A stretch of 64,000 nucleotides of DNA from Rhizorhabdus wittichii RW1 (GTDB lineage Bacteria > Pseudomonadota > Alphaproteobacteria > Sphingomonadales > Sphingomonadaceae), in assembly GCA_000016765.1 (NCBI GenBank), contig CP000699.1, positions 744,001 to 808,000 on the forward strand. The letters run 5' to 3'. Position numbers and translations under genes: made by a program. Below are positions 17,468-25,947 of this stretch, in pieces. The notes under the pieces were generated by a model. That model was not told the DNA's origin. It saw only the letters and a list, made by a program, of their open reading frames with translations, and ran no database searches. The first letter of the stretch is position 1. Every line of letters starts with the position of its first letter.

Positions 17468-17929
17468 GTGGCCTCGTTAGCTCAACATCTCCTACCCCCG
17501 CAGCCCGCGGCGCCGTCCGATCGGCAGCGGCTGTTCCTGCTCGTTTTCACGGGGATTCTGATCGACCTCGTCGTCCTCGGCCTGTTCGCCGAATATTCCG
17601 ATCACGTCTACGTCGACAGCTTCACGACGGCGCTGTTCGCGTCGATCGTCCTGCAGCTGCTCATCAAGCTGACCATCGTCGCGGAGCATCGCATCCTCGC
17701 CCGCTTCAAGGACAAGTCCGGAGCGGGCTGGAAGATCGCGAAATTCCTGGTGGCCTGGCTGATCCTGTTCGGCTCCAAATTCGTGATCCTGGAGGTCCTT
17801 TCCGTGATTTTCGCGCGCGACGTCCATTTCGAGGGCGTCATGCACGGCGTCCTGTGGCTCGTCATCGTCGTCGCCAGCATGGTGACGGCCGAGGAACTTG
17901 CGGCCCGTCTCTATCGAAGCCTCGCCTGA
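17468..17929 (+). CDS. Small integral membrane protein of unknown function
   Basis: A 153-residue protein I do not recognise. It has four hydrophobic segments (roughly 22-42, 50-70, 88-110, 122-142) with a positively charged loop HRILARFKDKSGAGWK between the second and third. A short Pro/Ala-rich head precedes the first helix. The GTG start at 17468 is preceded by CAGGAG with 7-base spacing. It stands alone, 143 bp after the response regulator, and is convergent with the glycosidase-like gene. Nothing in the sequence reveals its job. Confidence 0.72.
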   Translation: MASLAQHLLPPQPAAPSDRQRLFLLVFTGILIDLVVLGLFAEYSDHVYVDSFTTALFASIVLQLLIKLTIVAEHRILARFKDKSGAGWKIAKFLVAWLILFGSKFVILEVLSVIFARDVHFEGVMHGVLWLVIVVASMVTAEELAARLYRSLA

Positions 17930-17963
17930 CGGTTAGGCGATCACCCGCGCGCGCTGCCGCGCT

Positions 17964-18866
17964 TCAGGCGTAAAGACGCACCAGCGCGCGCCGCAGGATC
18001 TTGTCCTCCAGCGAATAATAGAGCCAGATGTCCTCGCCCATCACCAGGCACGAGGCCGCGAAGGCGATGTCGGTGGCGTCCCGGCTCTTGGCCGGCGGCG
18101 GCATGATGACGGGCTCCAGCCCCCGCCCGGTCACCCGGCTGAAATCCGGCGCGAAGCTGATCCAGCCGATGCGCCACCGCGCGTCGACCGTCGCGCCGTT
18201 ATAGAACATGACCGGGTCGCGCCCCTCCTGCTGGACGATCGGGCCGGTCGACAGGTGCCAATTGTCCCAGCCGTCCTCGCGGATCGAAAAGGGATCGTCG
18301 ACTACCGTCCACGGCCCCTCCGCCGTCGGGCCCACCGCCATCCCGATCCGCGAGGCGTCGTTCCTGGCATATTCGTAGAAGAGCCGGAACCGGCCGTCCG
18401 AGCCCAGCGCCAGGCTGGCCTCCTTGATGTTGCCCTCGCCTTCCGGCGCCCTGAGCAGCACGCGCTGTTCGTGCAGTTCGGTGAGCTTCGGCCCCTTTGC
18501 CACCAGCAGGGCGCCCTGCGAGCGCGCGGCGTCCACGCCGGTATAGAAGACGAGATAGGCGCCGTCCTCGCCCCGCACGACGGTCGGGTCCTCGCATCCC
18601 CCGGCATCGTCGGGATTGGGGCCGGGCACGATCGCCGGCGCGTCGCGCATCCGGAAATAGCGTCCATCGTCTGAATCCCCGCCCCAGATGATGCCCGTGG
18701 GATCGGTCGGGCCCAGCGGGTTCGGCACCACGCGGACGAGCAGGCGATAGGTCTCGCCTTCGGTCCAGACGAACGGGCTCATCAGGTCGTAATGCGCGAG
18801 CCGGCCGTCGGCGCCCGCGATGTCGAGCGTCACCTCCTGCAATTGCTCGACGACATAGGCGACCAT
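17964..18866 (-). CDS. Five-bladed beta-propeller glycosidase-like protein (GH43/GH130 type)
   Basis: A 300-residue cytoplasmic protein with the features of the GH43/GH130 beta-propeller group: MSPFVWTEGETYRLLVRV, GGCEDPTVV (Glu92-Asp93-Pro94), NIKEASLALGSDGRFRLFYEY and WHLSTGPIV. The EDP motif and the KEA glutamate resemble mannoside phosphorylases of GH130, but exact substrate cannot be set. No signal peptide. It starts 4 bp after the stop of the SDR gene on the same strand, so the two form an operon and may act on the same sugar. Confidence 0.75.
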   Translation of the reverse strand: MVAYVVEQLQEVTLDIAGADGRLAHYDLMSPFVWTEGETYRLLVRVVPNPLGPTDPTGIIWGGDSDDGRYFRMRDAPAIVPGPNPDDAGGCEDPTVVRGEDGAYLVFYTGVDAARSQGALLVAKGPKLTELHEQRVLLRAPEGEGNIKEASLALGSDGRFRLFYEYARNDASRIGMAVGPTAEGPWTVVDDPFSIREDGWDNWHLSTGPIVQQEGRDPVMFYNGATVDARWRIGWISFAPDFSRVTGRGLEPVIMPPPAKSRDATDIAFAASCLVMGEDIWLYYSLEDKILRRALVRLYA

Positions 18867-18870
18867 CGCC

Positions 18871-19662
18871 TCAGGCCCCCTGCGCCACGGTCAGCGACAG
18901 GGCTCCGTCGATCGTCACCGTCGTCCCGGTGATATAGTCCGCGACCGGCGACAGCAGGAACAGGATGAGGTCGGCCACCTCGTCGGGAGTGCCGGCGCGT
19001 CCCCAGGGGATCGCGGCTTCCTTGCGCCGCAGTTCGTCGGGGTGATCGAGCGCGCCCTGGTTCATCGGGGTGAGGATCATGCCCGGCGCGATGCCGTTGA
19101 CCGCGATGCGCCGCGGCGCCAGTTCGAGCGCCAGCGTCCGAGTAAGCTGCGCCAGGCCGCCCTTGGCGGCGTCGTAATCGGCGCCGCCCGGCCGGGGTGC
19201 GCACTCGTGGATCGAGGAGATGTTGACGATCCGGCCGCCGCGCCCCGCCCCGTCGAGCGCGCGCACCATCCGGCGACAGGTCAGGAACGGGCCGTAAAGG
19301 TCGGCGCGCAGCAGGCGATCGAACTGGGCGAGCGCCATGTCGGGCAGCATCACGCCCGACATGTTGAGGCCGGCCGAGTTGACCAGCAGGTCGACGATGC
19401 CGAAGCGTTGCTCGGCGAAGGCGAACAGCGCCTCGACCGCCGCCTCGTCGCCGACATCGGCCTGGATCGCCCCGGCCCGGCCGCCGCCGTCGACGATGGC
19501 GGAGACGACGGCATCGGCGCCCGCGCGATCGGCGAACCAGGTGAGGACCACCGGAACGCCCGCCGCTCCCAGCCGGATCGCGGTGGCGCGGCCGATGCCG
19601 GATTCGCCGCCCGTCACGATCGCGACGGACTTCTGGTCGAACGGGACATCGAAACGGGCCAT
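18871..19662 (-). CDS. SDR family oxidoreductase (glucose 1-dehydrogenase-like)
   Basis: A 263-residue classical short-chain dehydrogenase. The cofactor motif TGGESGIG is at residues 17-24, NSAG at 95-98, catalytic Ser150, Tyr163 and Lys167 (YDAAK), and the PGMILTPM and TGTTVTIDGA segments near the end are as in the family. Residues after strand beta-2 (WFADRAGAD) do not clearly decide between NAD and NADP. First gene of a two-gene unit with the GH130-like protein; a polyol or sugar lactone step is possible but unproven. Confidence 0.88.
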   Translation of the reverse strand: MARFDVPFDQKSVAIVTGGESGIGRATAIRLGAAGVPVVLTWFADRAGADAVVSAIVDGGGRAGAIQADVGDEAAVEALFAFAEQRFGIVDLLVNSAGLNMSGVMLPDMALAQFDRLLRADLYGPFLTCRRMVRALDGAGRGGRIVNISSIHECAPRPGGADYDAAKGGLAQLTRTLALELAPRRIAVNGIAPGMILTPMNQGALDHPDELRRKEAAIPWGRAGTPDEVADLILFLLSPVADYITGTTVTIDGALSLTVAQGA

Positions 19663-19789
19663 GCCGTTGATAACCCCCGGAAGTGCATTGAGTGCCAGCC
19701 GTCGCGAATATGTCCGATCGGCTTGCCGCCATGCAGCCGGTGGTTCATGTCACGGGGTGATAATCAGAAGATATCGTGGGAGACGGATC

Positions 19790-20710
19790 ATGCGCCTGAG
19801 GTTTCCAGCAGCAGCCCTGCTCGTCCTTGCCCTGCCGCCGGCGGCGCAGGCGCAACCGGCGCATGTTTCTCCGGCCTCTCCCCTGGCGGCGCCCGCGCCT
19901 CACCAGCGGCTCCTGCCTCTCGAAGGCGGACGGAATTTCCGCGACCTCGGCGGCTACCGCGCGCAGGACGGCCGGCACGTGAAATGGGGGCTGCTGTTCC
20001 GGTCGGGCGCGATGCACGGGCTCACCGCCGCCGACTATGCCTATCTCGAGAAGCGCGGCATCCGCGTGGTCTGCGACTTTCGCGACAGCCGGGAACGCGC
20101 CGCCCAGCCGGTGAACTGGCCCTCCGGGGCGGCGCCGCGCCTGCTCTTCGACGATTACCGTCTCGACATGGCCGGCATGATGCCGAAGGGGCCGCCCAGC
20201 GGCTGGACCGAAGCCGATGCGCGCGCCGCCTTCACGGCCAGCTATCCGCGCATGCTCGGCCAGTTCAACGGACAATATCGCCGGATGTTCGCCGAGCTGC
20301 TTGCCGGTCACGCCCCGCTCGCCTTCAATTGCAGCGCCGGCAAGGACCGCACCGGCATCGCCGCCGCGCTGATCCTGACGGCGCTCGGCGTGCCGCGCCA
20401 GACGGTGATCGACGACTATATGCTCACCAACGATTACCTCGATGCCGCCAAGATGCTGGCCCATGGCCCGGCGCCGGCGAACATGGGACCGGGGCGCCCC
20501 GAAAAGGAGGCCGGGGGCGATCCGGCCGCGGCGCTCAAGGGGCTGCCCCCCGGCGTGGTCCGGGCGTTTCTGGCCGCCGATCCGGCCTATATCGAGGCGG
20601 CGCTCGCCGTGCTCGACCGTCACAGCGGCGGCCCGGAAGGATATCTGCGCGACGAATTGGGCTTGAAGCGCGCCGACATCCTTCGCCTTCGGACGCTCTA
20701 TCTCGAATGA
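19790..20710 (+). CDS. Secreted tyrosine/dual-specificity phosphatase (LipA/TpbA-like)
   Basis: A 306-residue protein with signal peptide 1-21 (PPAAQAQ) and the P-loop FNCSAGKDRTG, giving the Cys181-x5-Arg187 signature of protein tyrosine phosphatases. The upstream NFRDLGGY and LFRSG motifs are typical of the bacterial Y_phosphatase3 family. It may remove phosphate from tyrosine, or from phosphoinositides, on periplasmic or exported substrates. The ATG at 19790 follows GGGAGACGG. It is transcribed divergently from the SDR gene and convergently with the hybrid kinase. Confidence 0.88.
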   Translation: MRLRFPAAALLVLALPPAAQAQPAHVSPASPLAAPAPHQRLLPLEGGRNFRDLGGYRAQDGRHVKWGLLFRSGAMHGLTAADYAYLEKRGIRVVCDFRDSRERAAQPVNWPSGAAPRLLFDDYRLDMAGMMPKGPPSGWTEADARAAFTASYPRMLGQFNGQYRRMFAELLAGHAPLAFNCSAGKDRTGIAAALILTALGVPRQTVIDDYMLTNDYLDAAKMLAHGPAPANMGPGRPEKEAGGDPAAALKGLPPGVVRAFLAADPAYIEAALAVLDRHSGGPEGYLRDELGLKRADILRLRTLYLE

Positions 20711-20731
20711 GGGCGGTCCCCGTCCGGCGCC

Positions 20732-22972
20732 TCAGCCCAGCATCGTCCGCAACAGCGCCCTGAGCTGCGCCGGCTTGACCGGCTTGCTCAGCAGCGGGAT
20801 CGTCTGGGCGGCCATCCTGGCCTTGAGTTCCTCGCCACGATCGGCGGAGATCATGATCGCGGGGAGCGGCGCGCCGAGATGCGCCTGGAGCCGCGCGATC
20901 GTCTCGTCGCCGGTCTCGCCGTCCTTCAGGTGATAGTCGACCAGGACGATGTCGGGCCGCGCGTCGCGGTCGATCGCGGCGACGGCCTCGGCGAAACCGT
21001 CGGCGGTCGTCACCGTGCAGCCCCAGCCGCTGAGCAGGGTGCGCATCCCGGTCTGGATGCTGCGCTCGTTGTCGACGATCAGGATGCGCAGCCCGGTCAT
21101 CGACCGGCCCCGCGCCGCGCCCGCCTCGGCCTCCTCGGATTCGCCGCGCTCGACGCCGCGCGGGACGGCGACGGTGAAGCAGGCCCCCGCCCCCGGCGCC
21201 GACCGCAGCAGGATCGCATGGCCGAGCATGTCGACGGCGCGGCGGACGATGGCGAGGCCCAGCCCCTTGCCCGACGGACGCGTGTCGAGCCGGCGGAATT
21301 CCTCGAAGATCAATTGCTGCTTGTCGGCGGCGATGCCGGGGCCGGTATCGATCACGTCGATCTCGACCCCGTCGCCGCCGGTGCGGCAGCGCAGCGCGAC
21401 CGATCCCTGCGGCGTGTAGCGGATCGCGTTGGACAGCAGGTTCTGCAACACGCGGCGCAGCAATCGGATGTCGGAGCGCACCCAGATCGGCTGCGCGTCG
21501 ATCGTCAGCTCCAGCCCGGCCGACTGGGCGAGCGGCGCGAATTCGACCTGCAGGGTGCGCAGCATCCGGTCGAGCCGGAAGTCGCTGATCTCGGGCTGGA
21601 TCGCCCCGGCGTCGAGCCGGCTGATCTCGAGCAGCGCCTCGAGCAGGTCCTCGACCGAGTCGAGCGCGGTCGAGGTCTGGCTGACCAGCGCGCGGGTCGG
21701 CAGCGCCAGCCGCCGGTCGCCGAGCGCGGCGACGAACAGCCGCGCGGCGTTGAGCGGCTGGAGCAGGTCGTGGCTTGCGGCGGCGAGGAAGCGCGTCTTC
21801 GACAGGTTGGCCTTCTCGGCCACGGTCTTGGCGTCGAGCAGCGCGGCCTCGATCGAACGGCGCTCGGCGACCTCGGCCTCCAGCCGGCGGTTGACCTCGA
21901 CCAGCTCGCCGGTCCGTTCCGACACGCGGCGTTCGAGCGTGTCGGCGGTCTCGCGCAGGCTGGCCTGGGCGCGCTGGACATCGGTGACGTCGGTGAAGCC
22001 GATCACCTGCCCGCCGCGCTCCATCGCCGTGCTGCGCACCTCGAAGCTGCGGTCGCCGGCCGGGCAGAGCCGTTCGATGCGCCCAGCCCCGGCGCTGTCC
22101 CCGCGCCAGTCGAGGCAGCCCTTGTCGCGCATGCCGAGCCGGGTCCGACACCAGTCGACCAGCCCCTGATGATCGGCGATCGCCTGCGTCCAGCCGTCGG
22201 GCAGGCGCAGGATGCGTTGCAGCGCCTCGTTCCACGCGCTGAGCCGGCCGGCATCGTCGAACACGCAGACGCCCTCGGAGAGATTGTCGAGCGTCGATTG
22301 CAGCACCAGGTTGCGCTCGGCCAGCTCGCGCGCGCGTTCGCGGGCGTCCTCGGCCTTGGCCTCGGTGATGTCGGTGTAGATGCCGACGATGCCGCCCTCG
22401 CTGGTGCGCAGCTCGTTGATCTGGACCCAGCGGCCGTCGGCCAGCGCCTGGACATGGCCGCCATCGGCGATGCCGTGCCGCGCCAGCCGGTCCGACACCC
22501 AGCGGTCGGGCGCGACCAGCGATCCGCCCGGCCGCTCCCGCTCGGCGGCGAGGCGGGCGATCTCGTCGAAGCTCATCCCCTCGCGCACCTGCCCGGCCAG
22601 CGCCGGCCAGAAGCCGAGATAGGCCTCGTTGAACAGCACCAGCCGATCCTCGGCGTCGAACAGGACGAAGCCCTCGTTGATCGAATCGATCGCGTCGCGC
22701 AGCCGCATTCGCGCCGCGTCGGCGAGGCCATGGGCGCGGGCGAGATCGGCATTGGCCTGCGCCAGCTTGGCCAGCGCATCCTCGAGCTGCGAGGTGCGGT
22801 CGCGCACCATCGCCTCCAGCGAGATCGCGGTCTCGAACATCGAGAAGGCGTTGCCGGCCATGTCGGTCGAGCGCTCGACCCGGTCGATCAGCGCGGCGTT
22901 GATCTTGCGCAGCTTGCGCAATTCCTCGCGCAGCGCCTCCAGCTCGGTCTCGTCCGCCGCCGTCATCGTCAT
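20732..22972 (-). CDS. Hybrid sensor histidine kinase (NahK/ErcS'-like)
   Basis: A 746-residue soluble kinase without membrane helices. Order: coiled coil (1-95), PAS (about 96-215, INEGFVLFDAEDRLVLFNEAY), second PAS (about 230-340), coiled coil, HisKA with phospho-acceptor His401 (ASHDLLQPLNAARL), HATPase_c (NLLSNAIRYTP, DTGPGIA, GKGLGLAIV) and a C-terminal receiver with Asp679 (IVLVDYHLKDG). This layout and the DLLQPLNAARLF H-box match NahK/ErcS' of pseudomonads. Its ATG overlaps the FIST stop by 4 bp, so the FIST sensor is its likely partner. It could feed the LuxR regulator at 16647-17324 directly or via a phosphorelay. Confidence 0.9.
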   Translation of the reverse strand: MTMTAADETELEALREELRKLRKINAALIDRVERSTDMAGNAFSMFETAISLEAMVRDRTSQLEDALAKLAQANADLARAHGLADAARMRLRDAIDSINEGFVLFDAEDRLVLFNEAYLGFWPALAGQVREGMSFDEIARLAAERERPGGSLVAPDRWVSDRLARHGIADGGHVQALADGRWVQINELRTSEGGIVGIYTDITEAKAEDARERARELAERNLVLQSTLDNLSEGVCVFDDAGRLSAWNEALQRILRLPDGWTQAIADHQGLVDWCRTRLGMRDKGCLDWRGDSAGAGRIERLCPAGDRSFEVRSTAMERGGQVIGFTDVTDVQRAQASLRETADTLERRVSERTGELVEVNRRLEAEVAERRSIEAALLDAKTVAEKANLSKTRFLAAASHDLLQPLNAARLFVAALGDRRLALPTRALVSQTSTALDSVEDLLEALLEISRLDAGAIQPEISDFRLDRMLRTLQVEFAPLAQSAGLELTIDAQPIWVRSDIRLLRRVLQNLLSNAIRYTPQGSVALRCRTGGDGVEIDVIDTGPGIAADKQQLIFEEFRRLDTRPSGKGLGLAIVRRAVDMLGHAILLRSAPGAGACFTVAVPRGVERGESEEAEAGAARGRSMTGLRILIVDNERSIQTGMRTLLSGWGCTVTTADGFAEAVAAIDRDARPDIVLVDYHLKDGETGDETIARLQAHLGAPLPAIMISADRGEELKARMAAQTIPLLSKPVKPAQLRALLRTMLG

Positions 22973-24111
22973 TTCCCGATCGCCAGCCCGCTGAAGGTCT
23001 GGTTGACGTGCAGCGCGTGATATTGCTCGCCATAGGTGTTGAAGCCGATCACCCGGTTGGCGCCGTAGAGCGCCGACACCCTGCTGCCGAGCTGGCGCTG
23101 CTCGGCATCGATCCGGTTGAGCACGCAATCGAAGGCGATGATCCGGTCAACCTCGCCAACCCGCTCGCGGATGTCGCCGAACAGCGCCTCCATCCGCGCG
23201 ATGCGGTCGACCGGCTCGCCGACCGTCAGGACGATCCCCTCGTCGATCGCGCAGTAGAAGGTCAGGCTGCCGTCCGGATTGGCGCTCTGGATCGAGCGGA
23301 CATGATATTCGCCGCCCGCGCGCACCATCGGCGGATGCGCGGCGTAGAAGGCGACGCCCAGCGCCTCGCCCGCATGGCCCGCCAGGCGCAGATATTCCTG
23401 CGCGGCGGGCTCGGCGTTGATCTCGGTGACGACGCGTTCGTGCGGGATGGCGCCGGTGATCACCATCTTGCTTTCGCCGGGCTGGTAATGCTGCGCCTTG
23501 AAGACGTGCATCGGACGCGGCGAGGAGAGGATCGCGACCACCGCCGCGCGGCGGTGGAAGCGGCCGCCCTCGAAGATCGCGGTCTCGCGAAAGGCCAGGC
23601 CGTCGCCCGACGATCCGCCGATCAGCGGGATGTCGCCCAGCGCGTCTTGGATCGTCATCGTCAGCAATTCCTCGCGGTGCGACAGGCCGTCGACCAGGAA
23701 CAATGCGACATGGTTGATGGCGTCGCCCAGCCGGCGGCTGTCGCGATCGGCGACGGCGGCCAGCGCGCGAACCGCCTCGCGCGCCTCGATCGGGTCGAAC
23801 GCCTCGATGTCGTCGAAGCAGTGCGAGACGAAATGGAAGCCGCTGCTCGGAAAGCCGATCAGGCTGAGGCTGCCCTCGTCATAGCCGCCACGGGTGAGCT
23901 CGCCCGAACTGGTGCAGCCGATCACCGGCGTCCCTTCGGTCGCCAGGTTGATCGCCCGCGCCAGCGCGAGGCGATCGAAGCGGTGCGAGCAGAAGACGAC
24001 CGCCCCGGCCAGCGGCTCGTCGCCGATCGCGGCGGCGATCTCGCGCATCGCATCGTCGGGCGCCTCGGCATGGCTGGACGCGAAGGAGATCGCCTGGGCC
24101 ACGGTTGTCAT
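22969..24111 (-). CDS. FIST domain sensor protein (NosP-like)
   Basis: A 380-residue soluble protein with FIST_N (about 35-225: VIGCTSSGELTRGGYDEGSLSLIGF, LGDIPLIGGSSGDG) and FIST_C (about 230-365: IPHERVVTEINAEPAAQEYLR, IGFNTYGEQY). FIST proteins bind small ligands; the one cotranscribed with NahK in Pseudomonas (NosP) binds haem and reports nitric oxide. Coupling to the hybrid kinase by a 4-bp overlap suggests the same architecture. Whether haem binds here cannot be read from the sequence. It lies 29 bp after the DUF3422 gene, within a run that starts at the aldehyde dehydrogenase. Confidence 0.88.
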   Translation of the reverse strand: MTTVAQAISFASSHAEAPDDAMREIAAAIGDEPLAGAVVFCSHRFDRLALARAINLATEGTPVIGCTSSGELTRGGYDEGSLSLIGFPSSGFHFVSHCFDDIEAFDPIEAREAVRALAAVADRDSRRLGDAINHVALFLVDGLSHREELLTMTIQDALGDIPLIGGSSGDGLAFRETAIFEGGRFHRRAAVVAILSSPRPMHVFKAQHYQPGESKMVITGAIPHERVVTEINAEPAAQEYLRLAGHAGEALGVAFYAAHPPMVRAGGEYHVRSIQSANPDGSLTFYCAIDEGIVLTVGEPVDRIARMEALFGDIRERVGEVDRIIAFDCVLNRIDAEQRQLGSRVSALYGANRVIGFNTYGEQYHALHVNQTFSGLAIGK

Positions 24112-24140
24112 CTCCCCTCCTCATTTTTTTGTAGCGGCCA

Positions 24141-25451
24141 CTATGCATCGTCTGGCGCGGTCTTGTCATCCGCCGCCACCAGCCGGTGGCGCATCCGCCC
24201 GAGCAGCACTGCCGCGCCGAGCAGGATCAGCGGCGCCGCCAGACCGAGCAGCGTCGTCGCCGACAATCCGGGCCGCCATTTCTCGGCCGCCTTGAGCGGA
24301 TAGGCGAGCAGCCCGAGCAGATAATAGCTGATCGCCACCGCCGAGAGCCCCTCGACCAGATGCTGGAGGCGAAGCTGCAACCGGGCGCTGCGGTCCATCG
24401 AGGCGAGGAGGCGCCCGTTCTGGTTCTCGATATTGGTCTCGATCCGGGTGCGGAGCAGCGCGGTGAGCTGCGCCGCGCGCGCATCGAGCAGGCCGATCCG
24501 GTCGGTCAGCGCGGCGCAGGTCCGCACCGCCGGATGGAAGCGGCGCGCGGTGAAGTCGTCGAGCGACTGGAAGCCAGGAATCAGGGCCGCGCGCAATTCC
24601 TCCAGCCGGTCCGACACGATCTGCGCATAAGCGCGCGTCGCCTTCATCCGGTAATCGCAGGCGGCGGCGACCGACAGCAGGTCCTCGGCATGCTGGATCA
24701 GCTCGGCGAGCAGCTCGTCGTCGCGGCGGTCGCGGGCGCGCAGCGAGCGGCCCGAGGCGGCCAGCGCGCGCTCGATCCGGTCGACCTCGCCCCAGGCCTG
24801 CTGCGCGGCGGGCAGGCCGAGCAGCGCGAGGTTGCGGTAGTTGCCCAGTTCCTGGAGACGCTGGACCGCGCGGATCAGGTCGGCGACCGACAGGCCGTTG
24901 GCGGCGACCACCAGCCGGCCATAGCCGTCGTCATGGATGCGGAAGTCGCTCCACAGCCGCGCCGCGCCGGCGATGCGGCAGGACACCAGATGCGAGGCGC
25001 GGAACCCCGCTTCGGCGACCGCCGGGGCCGCCGCATCATCGTCCGCGACGATCAGCAGGCGCGAGGCCCGGACCACCCCGCCCGGCAGCCCCTCTGCCCA
25101 GTCGAGCGCGGCGGCCGCCGCTCCTTCCCTGGGACGGTCCCAGGCCGGCGCTCCCAGTTCGGGGCCGGTCAGGGTGACGGTGACGGTGCTCGCCTCGCTG
25201 TGCCGTTCCCAGGAGGCGCGGACCTCGGGCGACCAGCGCATCTCGCGGTGGCGGCCGTCGGGCGCGCCGGGGCAAGGCCCCTCGTCGAGCGCCGCCCGCT
25301 CGGCGTCGCGCTCATCGCCCGCGACGAGGCGGAAGAGCTGGAATATCCGGGCCGGCAGGGTGAAGGCCGGGAAACGGCGCAGATGCATCTCGCCCACCAC
25401 CTGCCGGCGCAGCGGATGCTCGCGAAAGGCCGGGGCGTCGCTCGCGGCCAT
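24141..25451 (-). CDS. DUF3422 family membrane protein
   Basis: A 436-residue protein of the DUF3422 family. Most of the chain is soluble, with long helices (about 200-380, including RIETNIENQNGRLLASMDRSARLQLRLQ in parts), followed by two membrane helices at the C terminus (about 372-425: ISYYLLGLLAYPL and LLGLAAPLILLGAAVLLG). The arrangement resembles a CorA-like helical body with a membrane tail, but no GMN motif is present. The function is unknown. Start at 25451 gives MAASDAPAFREHPLR, the usual family opening. It begins 5 bp after the DUF779 stop and precedes the FIST gene. Confidence 0.82.
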   Translation of the reverse strand: MAASDAPAFREHPLRRQVVGEMHLRRFPAFTLPARIFQLFRLVAGDERDAERAALDEGPCPGAPDGRHREMRWSPEVRASWERHSEASTVTVTLTGPELGAPAWDRPREGAAAAALDWAEGLPGGVVRASRLLIVADDDAAAPAVAEAGFRASHLVSCRIAGAARLWSDFRIHDDGYGRLVVAANGLSVADLIRAVQRLQELGNYRNLALLGLPAAQQAWGEVDRIERALAASGRSLRARDRRDDELLAELIQHAEDLLSVAAACDYRMKATRAYAQIVSDRLEELRAALIPGFQSLDDFTARRFHPAVRTCAALTDRIGLLDARAAQLTALLRTRIETNIENQNGRLLASMDRSARLQLRLQHLVEGLSAVAISYYLLGLLAYPLKAAEKWRPGLSATTLLGLAAPLILLGAAVLLGRMRHRLVAADDKTAPDDA

Positions 25452-25456
25452 GATAT

Positions 25457-25846
25457 TCAGCCGCCCCGTGGCGGCTCTCCGGCCGCCGCCAGTTCGGCCG
25501 CCTCCGCGTCGCTGAACACCCGCGAGCGGACGATGAAGCGCACCCCCTCCGGGCTTTCCAGCGACATGCCGGCGCCGCGCCCCGGCACCACGTCGATCGT
25601 CACCTGGGTATGGCGCCAATAGTCGAACTGCGCCGCGCCGATCCAGACGGGCACGTCGCCCGCGACATGGCCGAGCAGCACGTCCTGCCCGCCGGTCCGG
25701 AACTCGCCGAGCGGGAAGCACATCGGCGCCGATCCGTCGCAGCAGCCGCCCGACTGGTGGAACATCAGCGGGCCGTGCCGGGCGGTCAGCCGCGCGATCA
25801 GCGCGTCGGCCTCGGGCGTGGTCAGGATTCGCGAAGGCGGCGACAT
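25457..25846 (-). CDS. DUF779 domain-containing protein
   Basis: A 129-residue protein of the DUF779 family, recognised by MFHQSGGCCDGSAPMCFP (three cysteines in a compact motif) and QVTIDVVPGRGAGMSLESPEGVRF. Members are almost always found next to an acetaldehyde/aldehyde dehydrogenase of the AcoD/ExaC group and probably assist it; the reaction is unknown. The Cys-Cys...Cys cluster suggests metal binding. Start 25846 follows GGGAGG. The aldehyde dehydrogenase stops 101 bp upstream, with a perfect hairpin in between. Confidence 0.88.
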   Translation of the reverse strand: MSPPSRILTTPEADALIARLTARHGPLMFHQSGGCCDGSAPMCFPLGEFRTGGQDVLLGHVAGDVPVWIGAAQFDYWRHTQVTIDVVPGRGAGMSLESPEGVRFIVRSRVFSDAEAAELAAAGEPPRGG

Positions 25847-25874
25847 GATCCGGGCCTCCCAAATAGCGAATCGA

Positions 25875-25894
25875 CGGGCATCCGAAGATGCCCG
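25875..25894 (-). terminator. Perfect 8-bp hairpin between aldehyde dehydrogenase and DUF779
   Basis: CGGGCATC and GATGCCCG flank a CGAA loop (minus strand TTCG, an extra-stable tetraloop type). No U-run follows. It may partially stop transcription or set the level of the downstream DUF779-DUF3422-FIST-kinase genes. Confidence 0.5.
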
Positions 25895-25947
25895 CCGAGG
25901 GGAAGCGGCGCGGGGATGGACAGGGCGACGCGCCGCCAGGGGAAGGG

